A DNA stretch of 64,000 nt from Rachycentron canadum (lineage: Eukaryota > Chordata > Actinopteri > Carangiformes > Rachycentridae), in contig CM076648.1 of NCBI GenBank assembly GCA_038496675.1, forward strand, positions 20,146,365 to 20,210,364. The letters run 5' to 3'. Below the pieces are notes generated by a model that did no database searches, had not been told where the DNA came from, and saw nothing but the letters and a program-made list of their open reading frames with translations. Positions 12,790 through 26,000 of the stretch are shown here, in pieces (within the stretch, counting starts at the first letter, position 1; each line of letters starts with the position of its first letter). Both the position numbers and the translations under genes were made by a program.

Positions 12790-14975
12790 CACAGTTGTAA
12801 AGAGTGGTTATCTGAGTTACCCAGGTCTCTATGTCAGCACTGAACAGTCTCCTCTGACCTCTCCTATCTACAAAGTGTTTCTGTTGCTGAGCTGCTGTTC
12901 ACCAAATGCTTTGATGTGAACATTTACAGGAGCTGAATCTGCAGCTTATGTATTGCACTGCTACCAGGGTGACTGGTATAAGATAATTTGCGCAAATAAG
13001 CAGGGATGCACAGGTGTTCTGAATAAAATGCTTCCTGAGTGTACATGAATGTAATTTTTGGGAAACTGGGTGCTCTTGTATTGAAATTGGATTGAAACAC
13101 AGATAAGTTAATCCTCACATTTTAAATGTATGTCAGGACATTTATAAAAACACATGTTCATATTTTTAACATGAGGGTGAGCAATAAAATTCTGTGTTTG
13201 GTTCATTTGTTTGACTCAAAAAGGGCACAGCCTCAACCAGAGGTGTTTAACTGCAGTTAATTAAAGATTCAGACTCCAACTTAATCCCCCAAACGTTATT
13301 TTAGTATAAAAACTATTGGTTCAACAGCTTTGTTTTCATTATTATTTTTCATTAAATCCAAATGAATTGAAGTACATTAAAAGCACGCTGTTTTACATGT
13401 CTTCTTAAAATGTGCTCTTAGTTACAATCTTTATTTTTCATACTGTGGTTTCTCTTGACCACTTCACACTATAATGAACCACAGTCCTCATCCTGCAACA
13501 TTATTGCCCGGCTAAAGATCAGCTATTTTTACACATGCTTTTGTAACAGTTCAGTTCCCAGTGTGCTCACTACCCCTCAGAAAATGATCTGCGTCACTTA
13601 TAAACTGTACCGCAGGTTAAAGCCTGGCCCCAGAATCACTGGAGGTGTTGTTTTTGTGAAGTACGACCTCGACTAAAATGGAGCTCAGCAAAAGGCATAC
13701 TGTTGCCAAAGCCAGACAATCACACAAGTGTCTTTCAGATTCACACAGCTGTCTAGCTCTTATAATACAATATAACTGCAACAAATTGGACAAATTCATA
13801 GATGGCGAATCTATAAATACGATTGATTTATTATAATTATTTTCTTACATCAAGGTCAAATTTCCTATTTCCTACCAAAATTCACAAATGGATAAGCCCC
13901 CCTTACTCGATCCACACCTGGATTTTATGAGCTGTTCTGGTGTCTGTCCCTCATCCCGCCATCAATTTGCTGTGAATCACTTTAGTACTTTTGCAAAACC
14001 CTTATAACAAACAGAGGAGAGGTAATTCACCTTGATGAGGCATGGTGTAGTTCCAAAATGACCTCACCATTTTAGGTCAGTTTTTCACAACTGGGATTTA
14101 CAGTGAGGCACTAAATGCTCCTTTACATCATGAAACAAGGATAAAATTCTTCAACAAAAGGAAAAGCCATCAGGTGGATTTTTACCCACCATCACCATCA
14201 TGATCAGTCAACAGTGTTTTCCTATTTAAAAAAAAAAGATGAGCAAGGATCCATACAGTCAGTAATTGGATTTCAGGGGAGGTGAAATTAATAAGGATTC
14301 GCTTCCATTCAAAGCTTGATGGAAATCTGAGATGTGTCTATAGTGTTTGTGTGCGTGAGGACTGTGCATGATGAATAACTTTATAATGCCCATTTCGCTG
14401 TTTTGATATGGGCTATCTGAAGTGGTGAGGGAAAATTAAAATTCACATGGAGATAGTAATATTATGCCGTAGAGCCAATTGGATTTGAAAGTCATTTGGG
14501 TGTGTTTATGACTGGAGGATGATGTCATTGGATGGGATGTGGAGAATAAGTAATTTCGCACTATCACATCCAATTTAGCAAATCTACTTTATTCAAATAC
14601 CGTACCTCACTTAGGCTTTAACCTTATCCCTCACTACACACCACCGGGGGAGTTCATGAATTCATTACTGCCTCAATCGGATCTTTTTGTAATGTGATAA
14701 AGGTTGAATATGTGGATATCGGAAAATCGGCTTTTGTGGATATCATGGCTTAACATAGTTAAAGACTCATGCTGGATTTCAGTAATCTGGTGTTGTGGAG
14801 GAAGACTGCAGCCACAGCAGGGTTAAAGGAAGAGTAAGAGAAATAAAACCTCAAAAGAACCAGGTTTAAAAGGAAGACCAGATTTCTATGGAAGGAAGGC
14901 TTACATCTTTTCCCCGAAATTCCACAGCTTTTCTTCAGTTCAGTCAAGGTACCAAGTGTTTCAGTACTATAAACC
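12790..14975. other. Non-coding, nothing recognised
   Basis: No gene, RNA or recognisable element; short chance open frames only. Confidence 0.5.
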
Positions 14976-14978
14976 ACA

Positions 14979-15400
14979 TACATTATATGGCCAAAAGTAT
15001 GTGGACATTTCAGTCCAGAGCCATGAATATCAACAAGCTGTTATAACAGCAACCAACTTCTCCAAAAAGGCAGATTTCAGAACCTGGCTGCAGAGATTTT
15101 TTCCCCCATTCAGCAACAAGAGCATTAGTAAGGCTGGTAACTTAGCGATAAGGACTGGCTCAAAGTCGCTGTTGCAGTTCAGCTCAAAGGTGTTGGGTGA
15201 GTTTGAGCTCAGGGCTCTTTGCAGGCCATTTCGCTACTGGCCTTGCTTTGTGCATGGGGACATTGTAATGATGAAGAACACTTAGACTTCATTTTGCATT
15301 TGGTTGAAGACTAAGAGTACACAATTACTGCATACGAATGTATAATGGACATTTCTGGTATTGCCATCCTAACCATCAAGGTGTATTTTAAAATGCAGTT
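14979..15400 (-). mobile_element. Decayed Tc1-like DNA transposon, one end only
   Basis: The left end, CATTATATGGCCAAAAGTAT followed by GTGGACA, is the terminal sequence of a Tc1-like family widespread in teleosts, and a TA dinucleotide (14979-14980), the expected target site, sits just outside it. Further in-order matches are CAAGCTGTTATAACAGC, AGTTCAGCTCAAAGGTGTTG, GGCTCTTTGCAGGCCA and CCTTGCTTTGTGCATGGGGA. The last, read on the minus strand, covers the part of the transposase around its second catalytic Asp (decayed to an SPCTKQGQ-like string). Similarity fades after about 15285 and the opposite terminal repeat is absent, so the copy is truncated and inactive. The right limit is approximate. 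Confidence 0.75.
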
Positions 15401-17620
15401 ACTGCTGCAGTTGAATCAAAGCACTTGACCTCAGTAACTCAAAAATCCACTTTGAAAGAGTTTGAATTTGCTGAACTGTTTGTCCCATCAGTAAAATACA
15501 TTGACAAAATGTACATGCGACTAAGTCCATTTATAATACATTCTCTGGTTTTTAATAGTGGAGTTTAATAATGTCCCTGAATTCCTTTAAATTTCCTCCA
15601 AACTCTGTTTCAAGCATCTGGGGTGGGCTGAAACATTTGGAGTAAGGTAGTGCGAATGTTCTTATAAAATTATGGATTCTGTGCTTGGAACCAAAGTCCC
15701 ACAAATAAAATATCCATGAGTTATGTTGTATATCCACAGAAGTTTATTTGACGCGTCCGATCCAACACATCGGAAACCAGGCTGTGTCAGCCTGCTGTAG
15801 ACATACATATGGTTGTGGAAACTATCGTTTGAGGAATAGTGGGTGATGCATGGCTACCTGTTAATACAAGCTCAGCTATTCCCTCATGGCACATTAATTC
15901 ATTTTTATGGTTTCTTATCCAAAGCCGCTACTTTCTTTTTCTAATACTTCAGATGTTACCTTTGTGGCCCAATGCAATTCATTAACCTAAATGTTTGAGG
16001 ACACAGGGTGTTAGCGATGGATACAAAGCTGCTCCAGCAACTACAGGGCGAACCCTTGTGACAAGCCGCTGCTGTTGAATGGAGCTGCTTATTACCCTTA
16101 TTTCCTCATGATGCAGTAAAATGTAGAAACTAAACAGGTAACGGGCCACATATCACAAGACTGGTGGGAGTCAAAGCTGCATTTCTAATCTAAAGCCTCC
16201 CCCTTGTTGGCTCAAGGTATACCCACTTAATTCTTGTTCATCTGCACGCAATCTATTGCCTATTTGATGTATTGCGTTATTTCTCCTAGAAGTTAATAAA
16301 TTGGTTTGTGTTTGTTTACCCCCATTTGTTGATACCAGGGACTTCAGGAATTGATTTTGCAATTCATGAATTGAAAAAATACCTGATTGACACAAGTGTT
16401 TTCACTTTGGCTCCACCTCAGTGCTGGTGTATTGTTTAAAAAGCTATTTTTTTTTTTTTTTATCAATTCAAGACTAATATACTTTTCTCTGTTGGTGCTC
16501 TGACCCCTTTTAGCTTCTCTGGTATATGTTACTACCTCCTCCTGGGAACATGTTCCCTCCACAAACAATTTCCTCTTTTCTCATGCTTCTGTTTTCTTCA
16601 TTGCACCTTTCCGTGTACAGATAATAACCCTATATATAAACCTCAAATTATACTTCTGAGTTGCCTCTTTAGGAATTCATGCACAGTTGCTACACTAGGT
16701 TGTACACTCCATTCTCTGTGTCCTAAAACTCTGCTACCAATTGCTTTTACACTATTAGAGATAATGCACTTACATTAACGGCTAAAGCCAGAGTTTCAGA
16801 TTTACCGTCACTGTTAAAATCCACCTTTTTACTTACTTAATATTGTGCAAATATTCCAACAAACAAATTTCCAAAACCGTTGTCAGGTTTCTACAGGGCT
16901 GTCCCAGCTTCCTTTCTGTGATGTTTTCCTTTTACAACAGGCTGCTCTGTTGATGTGCATGGTTTAATTTTAGTTTTGTGATACTCCAATAATCCCCAAA
17001 AGGGAAAAAAAAAAAAAAGCCACAGCACAGTGCTGCTGGGATTCAATGCTTTTGTCAAGGACACTTCAGTTGGGTGAATGTTTGCTGTCATGGGGATTAT
17101 TTGGGTTTAGACCTTCACATTGAAGGACAATTACTTTGCTCATTGCACCATCATGCTGCACTACTTCCTTCCTAATGCAATTTTGCTTTAAATGGGTAAG
17201 CGGCCTCTTTGGACAGTTTGTTGTTTTGATCATAGATACAAACTATAACAGGCTTATGAAAGAAATACCCTGAAAAATAAAAAACAAAACTGAAAAACCA
17301 CATTTCCTCATACAATACGTTCTGATCACTTCATACCACCGCTGCATGTCTGGGCAGCCAGGCAGGAAATCGTATCTAAAAAGGTAAGCACAGTTACTGT
17401 AGTATTTAAACAAACGATCATTTCTTCTTCTCCAAAACAAGAATTAATTGCTTTTGCCACAATGTTCCTGAAAAATCTCACAAGGACCATTAAGTGCTCT
17501 TTTGTCTACCCAATCAGTAATGGTTTTGTGCTCATCTCTGTTTTTTTACTTTAATTTTTTCCTGTGGACGAGAGTCCATAAAATATTAGGACCCTTGGAT
17601 TTCTTTAAAGCAAAGATTTT
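15400..17620. other. Non-coding, T-rich in part
   Basis: No gene is recognised. A 14-base palindrome (CAATTCATGAATTG, 16360-16373), a T19 run near 16446 and an A14 run near 17005 are the only structures noted. Confidence 0.5.
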
Positions 17621-17719
17621 AGTTTAAAGAGGCTATTTGTAAGATTTGCAACTGCTACAGAGACAGTGTTCGAATTAACAGTTGCTTACTCATCAGTGTA
17701 GAAGAAACATTGTGAGTTC

Positions 17720-17881
17720 ACCATCAATCTTCATTGCCTCACTCACCAAGAGCTGTCTCCAGAAGTGGAAAATGTAACTTTTTATTCCTCCAATTTGCCC
17801 TGAAGATGTAGCACTGCTCAGAGGGTGTATTATAACCTCTTGTCATGTAAATGCAATGATAGCCAAAGCTCCTATCAAGCG
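17720..17881 (+). repeat. Dispersed repeat, copy 2 of 3 (internally deleted)
   Basis: It matches copy 3 at 22.8 kb: ACTCACCAAGAGCTGTCTCC against ACTCACCCAGCGCTGTCTCC, and TGTAGCACTGCTCAGAGGGT then ATTATAACCTCTTGTC in both. About 65-110 bases present in copies 1 and 3 (the GAAGTTAGC..GATAGCGACTCAC segment) are missing between them. The TTTAAAGAGGCTATTTGTAA just upstream (about 17623) may belong to the same or a neighbouring element. Confidence 0.75.
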
Positions 17882-17889
17882 AAAATCAC

Positions 17890-20800
17890 CATCTGCTCCC
17901 AGCAAGAAACCATTCAATGATAGACGAAAGGTTAAAGATGCTATTTGCACGTTTTTTCTGTGTCATGCTTCCTTTTTTAGTTTTGGCAGGTTTACAGGGC
18001 AAATGCATTGGCCAGTGCATTCCAAAGCAACCAATATGAGTTTGACCAGTAAGGTCCTCTTCCCAGCTTTTTTTCCAGCTTTCCTGTTTCAAACCATGAG
18101 GCTTCCATTAATCTGCTACCTCCATCAGCAGGATGGGGGTACATCAGCATTCATTTCTTTCAAGTTTAGGCAGCTAAAAGCGCTTATTTAAATTCAGGCC
18201 AAGATCATCTTTATAGTTAAAAGGTAATGAACACTGACTGTTGCTCGGAGATGGCATTTGAGCTTCTTAATAAACCCTTTGCACAGCAGAAATTTTGACT
18301 TATCACAGCAGGAAAAGCACAGATGAGAATGACATTAATGATGGCTGAGTTTCATTAAATGTCTCCCTAAGCTGTTCCAGTTAACCATGCACAAAACCAG
18401 GACCTCCCTTCAGCATAGGGATGGTTCAGTTTTACTGTGAAGTTTGATTAGTTTTATTCTCTAGATACAGGATTAAATACAAACTAAGGCATTCACTATA
18501 GTTTTATTTTTTTATTTTCCATAATTTACTTTGGAAAATTGTATTACAATCTAATACACATGCTATAACCATGTATTTTCCTTTTTTTTTTTTTTTTTAA
18601 CAGTATATGCTACTGGGAAGATTTCCTCAAAGAGTTAATTAAAATGTTTGCTTCGCATCATTAATCTCGCAATAAATACTCTGTTTTTGAGTTCTCCAAC
18701 AGGTGGCACAGCTGATGCTGGAGACAAACCCAGTAACTTACTACAAATTACAACTGAGTGGGCAGAAAGCAGCCACTACTCTGTGCTGTGTCTGCTGGTG
18801 TGTTCTGTACCTCTGGCTATTAGAGAAGTCAGAGCTGGCATTTTGTATCTGACAGCTGATAAATAAAAACATCTTCTTTAGCTAAATGAGTCCCCTCTGT
18901 AGAGCCAAATTATTGTAATATGACCATCAGAGTGATGTGGCACACTGCGCTGACTGTGCCAAGTCATTTATGATCTATGCTGTGCTTCGTAAGATCTAAT
19001 TCGACGCTGTTGTTTTGTGAGTTGGCCTATATGGGAACATTACTGATGAGGTAGCGCAGCAGGATCCCCGAGGACAGCTGAGCACATTGCTGTTAGAGGT
19101 GCTCTGCTGTTTGAACCTTCAAAAACCACACTTTATGGACTATACTAAACTATTACAGTACCACATTCACTACTGTGATTTCTATTATTGTTGTACAGTT
19201 TCAATGTAAAAGCAATACAAAACAGTAAGAACAATCTTGTAATGTTTTAAAAAAGGGGTCAAAAATGAGGGATTGGATGGTTTTAGGATAATCTTGGTTG
19301 GTTTTACTTCATTTTCCGACGTACCTATCAGCAGGATTGCCTGTTTTCAGTATTTTTTACTGCACTGTTGAGCTTTTCATGCCTCCAGTTTGCCAGAAGC
19401 ACTGCATGGTCTCAACTCACTACCCACACAAAGCAAGCTCCCACAGAGAAACCTAAAAAGCATTCAAGACAATATTCTATTACACAATAACACTGTGCAG
19501 TTGAATCATATACTTGAATTGCAGTGATTAAACAATTTCTATATCTTGTCAGGACATTCCTACAGTTTTAGTTTGAATTTGATCAATTTTGACTTTGGCC
19601 AGCAGTGGTGAAAGTGCTGTAGAAAGAGCCCACCAACAGTATAATTACCAGGTCCATGTGAATTTGGTAGTTGACCTGTACTGTACATGAACACAACATC
19701 TGTGTTGGTGCAATTTTCTTGACGCCAATTAAACCTGAGCTATCACGGTGATAGACGCGAGCTGAATAATTATGTGGAAAATTTGGTCCTTGAGTTAAAT
19801 CGAGCCCTACTGTTATTCATATTATTTTTAGTAAAAGAAAAACCTTAATCTAGTGCATGTTCATGTTGTCTAATGATACTTTTGAAAAGTAAGTCGTGTG
19901 TACCTTGAAATTCATTAGGTAGTTTTGTCTAGATGCATGCAGGTTTTCAACACAAGGCAGCAATACTTTGGATAAAAAGACCGATTACTTGTTACCTATA
20001 ATCTCCAGGAATCTGCAGTGGCCTTTAAAATGAACTTCCTGTACCATTAAAACAGTACTTGATGATGATGCAGGATAAAGTTAAAAGAAACAAAGAACAA
20101 ATTTTGGATTTACAGATTTGGACATTTATAAATAGACAATGGGGAAAGTGTTTTGCTGATTCCGGCAGAACTGCACAGTTGTTGTAAATCTGGGAGGACC
20201 ATATTGTGCAATGTTTCATTTGGGAGCTGAGGTTTAGAATGATTTTAAATACATCAGCACGCAGGCCAAACCCTCTCCACTCACATGTTCACCCACTTCA
20301 GGGGTAGTGAGCTAGTTCGCTCCATGAAACCCCTGGGCCTAAAATAAACCCTGAACCACCCCTGTGAGAAAATGAATCTCCTCTGTTACCATGTGTCAAT
20401 GTCACCGCTGTACACACAGTGAAGGAGGTTGCCCTACATAGTCAATCTCCATAAAGAACTGCTCACGAAGTGTGTGCGTTTGCATGTTCTGGAGCGCATG
20501 CGTGTGTTTACTTGCATTCATGTGTGCACATTTAAAAGAGTCACAGTGTGGTAATGAGGGGGATGTCAGCAAAGAGGCTGGTGCTGATGTGCTGTCACTG
20601 TGGATCTTCCTTCGAGGTCTGATCAGCGTCCTCACTGCCATGTCTCTTTAGGCCAATTTCCCAGGACAGTGGCTCAACTGCATGTCACACAGAGAAGCTT
20701 ATTTATTTATTTGTGCTACTCATTTACCCCTCCTCTTCCTCAGATTCTGCCTCCACCTTTGTGTCCTATTATAATCACAGCATTACAGTCTTTACACACG

Positions 20801-22780
20801 AGGTAAAGGAAATGTGTGATTTGGTAAAGAAAAAAACAAAAAAAACAAAACAAAAAAAAAAACAGGTTTGGCACAAGGCGCCACAATGAGTGTTGTTGTA
20901 TATATACAAGTGTATTGAAATTCCCATAGCTTAGTAAAATTTGTATATGCACATACTGTACATTTAATTTTATATGCATAGTTTTGAGCAGAGTGTGGAA
21001 CTTTCAAACTTCGATGCCTCAAACATATTTTCATCCAATAATGGTGGCAACTATTTTATGGCTTCTTTATGGGCTGTGTGCTCCCTTGTCTGCATCCACC
21101 TGTGCATCAGCGTCCACTTTTGCAGGTCTCATTTCTGGACACTGCTAACAAAAAATGACCACACTCAACAGTGTGAGTGTGGACAGGTCAACAGAAATTT
21201 CATTGTACAGGTTTAACCAGCTGATATTAGTGTGCACTGTTTCAAAACCACGCAGAAAACCCATAGTATCATTAAAAAGTCCTTCAACAACATCATTGGT
21301 TTACAGTTGACTGATTGTGTGAAGAGCCATTTTTATTCCAAGCAAGAAAGGACACTTGATATCCTGAGGAGGAACTTAAACTTAATTGGGCATTTAGCTT
21401 CATTTTGTCTAGTTCTAAATAGGAAATCCTGAATTACAATTTATAATTGAATCCATAATCAAAAATAAATTGAGTCAGGGACAAGTTTTTACGGTTGCAG
21501 CAATCTTTACTTGAGATGGAGGTCTGTTTGAGGCATGAGTTACTGACCACTGTTTCTTCCCTTGATTCAACCCTGCACCCTCAGGCTGATTGGCTGTTCT
21601 CCGCTTGTCATTTAGAGTATGTGAAATTGGAAGTTTGTGCCGTCTGGTCAATCCATCATGCGATACTCCGGAGTACTGTAATAGAGGATGAATAGAGCGA
21701 CTCATCCAGCACAGCTACATCACCTCGCAATGACATTACAACAATTTGTTCAGCTATTCTGAGCAGTAGCAAAACAAAACAAAGTCAAATGAGTCAACAA
21801 ACCAAATCTCCCGGGAACAATCAGACATCAGGCGTGACTGGCCGGCTTTTATGGCGCGGCTCCAACCAGCCTCTCTTTCTCTGCTGAAGGTCAACTCGCA
21901 GCAATTTCACAAAAATCTCATAATTCATTGACCATGAAGCCTTATATCTCAGTGAATTATTCAGCTTCTTGCATCCCACATGTAAGCAAATCCATGTTTG
22001 TACAAGGAGCAGTAGAACTATACTGTGTACTTTGATCCGCAGGGTTTGTTGAAAGAGTTTCTGGTGATATTTATTCACAAGCACAAAGAGTGAGTCATAT
22101 TAACATGTCTATCTTGAAGACCACTGCTTCTATTTATTTGTTTAGTTGGAATATTGCCTCAATTACCATTTTTTGTTTGTTATTTTTCATTTTAAAAGCC
22201 TTGGCACTCACTGGAGGAATGGCAGTAATTGGAATAGCTTCTCAGGTCTAATTTGTTCATTTTGAAAAGCCATCAAAGCCGAACAGTAATTTTTCTCAGA
22301 AATAAGTCATGAAGTGTGAAGAGTAAATCTAAAAAGGAGAGAGGCACGAAAGAGTGTGTGCATTAAATTATAGTCTATACATACAGTGTTACACAACGAC
22401 TTGAACGCTGAGGATCTGCAAATGTCTAAGCTGCTAACAACGTGCAGTAATATCCTCACCAGAAATCATTACAATGAATAATTTCTTGAAATACTTTCAA
22501 CACATTCACAGACATGTCAGCCTTGTGGTTATAACAAATAATGAGCTGACAAAAGCAAAGCTGAGTGCGGTGTATTTGGACGGTTATAGAGAGGAAGCTC
22601 TTCAAATTGTTTGACTTTTGCGGTTTCCCTCCCCTGGATTAACAGTCGAAGTTAATTTATTTCAACTCCAATTCAAGCCACAATCTTTTCCTAACCCTCA
22701 AGCAAGTGATTTCAGCTGGAGCCACTTGACCCCACCTTAGTAAGTTTTGATATCACTTCATGGATAGCATTAGCATTAAC
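17890..22780. other. Non-coding, nothing recognised
   Basis: No gene is supported. There is a T17 run at 18582-18598 and an A-rich stretch with C interruptions at 20828-20862. The 111-codon open frame at 17856-18191 begins inside the dispersed repeat and has no domain pattern. Confidence 0.5.
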
Positions 22781-22792
22781 AGCTGATGTAAA

Positions 22793-23016
22793 CATCAAAC
22801 TTTGTTCTTTTACTCACCCAGCGCTGTCTCCATCTGTGGAAAGCGACAATGTCAATTGTTATTGTCTATATCAGGTATTTTCTTCTACTGAAGTTAGCAT
22901 GCTGACTCGTCACTTTCTGATAGCGACTCACGATAGCCTCCAATCTGCCTGAGGTGTAGCGCTGCTCAGAGGGCGTATTATAACCTCTTGTCTTGTGAAC
23001 AGAACTATGGTTGAAG
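22793..23016 (+). repeat. Dispersed repeat, copy 3 of 3
   Basis: This is the longest plus-strand copy. In order it carries CATCAAACTTTGTTCTTTTA, GCGCTGTCTCCATCTGTGGA, GAAGTTAGCATGCTGAC, GATAGCGACTCACGATAGCC, TCCAATCTGCCTGAGG and AGCGCTGCTCAGAGGGCGTA. It matches copy 1 in reverse complement over its length and copy 2 at both ends. There is no open frame of note and no clear terminal inverted repeats. Confidence 0.78.
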
Positions 23017-23019
23017 TTT

Positions 23020-26000
23020 TTACCACGCGACAGTCATTATGACTCACCCCTTAAAACCAAACCAAACAGTTGAAAACCAGAAAACACACGCACATGAATC
23101 ACAAATTGGTTGTTTTACCTACAAAGTGTCTGAGCACAAAACAGTCAAAGGGGTAATTTTGGATTTGCAGTGACATGATATGAGGATTTGTGGGAAGGGC
23201 GATCTTCAACATGTGAAAAATGACAACTGACATGTCAATTGTAGCAAAACATTGTTATATTGCTGAAAAGGCTGTGTTGTTTTATGTGGTACTGTCCATG
23301 CAGTATGTTGTTCTATCTCCTGTGTTTCTCTTGCTTACTCCTACATGGGGGCTGATCAGTGCTCTCAATGATCCCAGTGTCCCAGAGTGTTTGCACAATC
23401 TCATCATTCAAAAAATATATTGTTAACATTGTCAATGAAGTTGAAAATCTGTTGAATCATCGTGGGGGAAGAATTTGCTCCAGTGCTAACCTGCTAGCTT
23501 TTTATCCATCACAACTGCAGGTTGTTTGTCATCTCTCTCTTCTATCAACAATTATTTTGGTTAAACCATATCTTCAGCATTGATGAAGTAGTTTCACTTA
23601 CATAAATCTAATTATCTACATCTTGGTGGCAAAAAATTTTCATGAATTTCATTTATGGAGCAGACAAATATTTTGTCTTCCCAGCGGCTAACAACTTACC
23701 TGTTTTGCCAGGTTTAGATATGAGAACTTGTTGGATTGAAAAGTAAACAATGACAAAAACCTTTAATGACAAAAACAAAACATGGCTCCAAAGGCCACGC
23801 ATCATTACCACAATGGTCCATTGTCATTTGAAATGCAGCTCTGTGCAGAGGCTCAGCTTCATTGAGTTTATTGCTTCAGTCAGGCAGAAAGAATTAGATT
23901 GTGTTTCAGTGTGTGTGGGTGGAAAAAAAAAAAGAAATCCACCCACTGCACACCCACATATCTTATCCTATTGAGCATATAAGCTCTTCAATGTACATCT
24001 ATTTATGATCATCTGCTAAGAATGAAAAAAAAAAAAAACACTATCTTTTCCACAGTATAAGTAGGAAAATTTAGTGTATGAGCTCATGTTTTTACAAGTA
24101 TACATAATAAAATGTACCAATTTGGGAAGAATGAGAAATAAAAGCTTGATCGATGTAAAATATCTTGCCAAATTAATTACAGAACCAACGGCATTCATTT
24201 TCCGTTTTGGCCAACTCAAACACGTAAATATAGTGTAACCACAAGGAAAAAGCTCCAGTCAGAAAGGACAGAGAGACCTCTTTGCTTTTGAAGCCTAACA
24301 AGAAAACAAACTGGTGTCTGAACTGTTTTCCGACCCTCAGAGTTGTACTAACTTCAATTTTAGAGTGGCGAAGGGAGTTAATGCCGTTAACAAGGCAGGT
24401 TACGGGAAGAGTCCTTTATAGTTATCCTCGTCTGAGCTGAAGGTGACCCTCCACTAATGAAACCCAACACTGCAGTAACTCAGACGTTCACTTGCCTGTG
24501 TTGTTGGCTCCGGAAATTCAGCAAAGCCACACTCTCGAGAGTTTCAGATCTGTGCAATAAAGCAATCATGGCACAATATTTGTTCTGATCACGAATGGAA
24601 ATTTTTACCTGCAGCCCCCACGTCTGCAGGTAAAACAAATGTGATTTAGAAATGCATCACCTTGAAGTTTATTTTCAAAAAGATCCAATTAGTAGCAATG
24701 CCATTTCAGGGGCACAGCTGCATTTAGTACACTGTCACTACTTTTGACATGAGCCTTAGGTCTTTACAGACTTTACAGACTCAAAAATCCAGTAATGCAG
24801 AGATCATTAATGACATTTAACTGACATTTCACAAAATATGGCCCAATTTTTGCAACTTTCATATTTTTTGACAGGATTGTTTGTTTATGCTTGTAGAAAA
24901 AGAAAGTTGATTTCCAGCTTTTAAGATTCAAGAAAGATTGTTGCTTCTCCCAGGTCAAAAGGTCACATCTATTCCCTGAGATATAAAAGACCCAGTGCTG
25001 GCTGTAGTTTCTGTTTTGGGAGATCACAGACGGCCAGATACTGTAGATTCCAGATACTCGTGCTGAGGGCTTAACATTTAAATATAACAAATGCAGTTTG
25101 GAGTGGGAAGTGTACAATGAGAAGCTATACAGTTTTGTCATACACAGAAAGTTCCTGTGCAAATCCCAAGTGCTCGCTCAATAAAATTTACCTCCTGGAT
25201 GTCTGCTGCAATAAAAACTGACACATACAGTACATTTTTGATAAATGTACTGTTTATTGATTAGTGACACTAAACTACTGACTGTGTGCTTGTACCTCAG
25301 ATGAAAAATGAGTCCACACACCATTCATTTATTTATTAAATGGCATACTCTGTTCCCTAGATAGAAAGGGGAATTGCATTGCTTTTTCTGTTTTGTGTTT
25401 ATTGATTTGTCTAAAGCACTTGATACAGTAGAATACTCCTCTTCTTTGAGGCTGCTGCACATCAGCTGCTTTCGAGGCAAATGCATGTAATTGGATTGTA
25501 TCTCACCAACAGAGCCTTGGTTTAATACTTGTACTGCTAAATTAGTAGCATTTGAATTTCAAAAAGATGACATGTTATTTGCAGCCGCTTTGAGTGACAG
25601 GTGGGACAGTATATGCTTGTCACAAACCAATGTTTCTGAAGAGCTGTTTTGAAGCTCAGAGGCATTGAACATCTTTATATTCAATCTATATTTTCATGTT
25701 GTGCTGGATAAAATATTTTTTTTCAAAATGCCATAAATTGTGCAGTTGGTTGCAGGTAATGCATTTTTATCACCACTTACCAAAAGCCAATGTGATTCAA
25801 ATGCATGATTTTGCATTGTTTGATTGATGTTGTTTACAACAGCATTTTAAGGACTTCAGACGGACATAATATATTAATCATATTATATGCACGTGAACTT
25901 AGAAAGGCTGCATTAATTGTGTGAAAATCCTGCATGGAATGAACAGCAGTCCTCTGTGAAAGTGCAGATTTACGATGCTAAGATTTGTGTTAGATGGAGG

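Noticed and set aside
14956..15285. 109-codon plus-strand open frame
   Set aside because: Antisense to the Tc1-like transposase remnant.
24773..25162. 129-codon minus-strand open frame
   Set aside because: The longest frame free of obvious low complexity, but AT-rich, with no domain, splice or conservation evidence.
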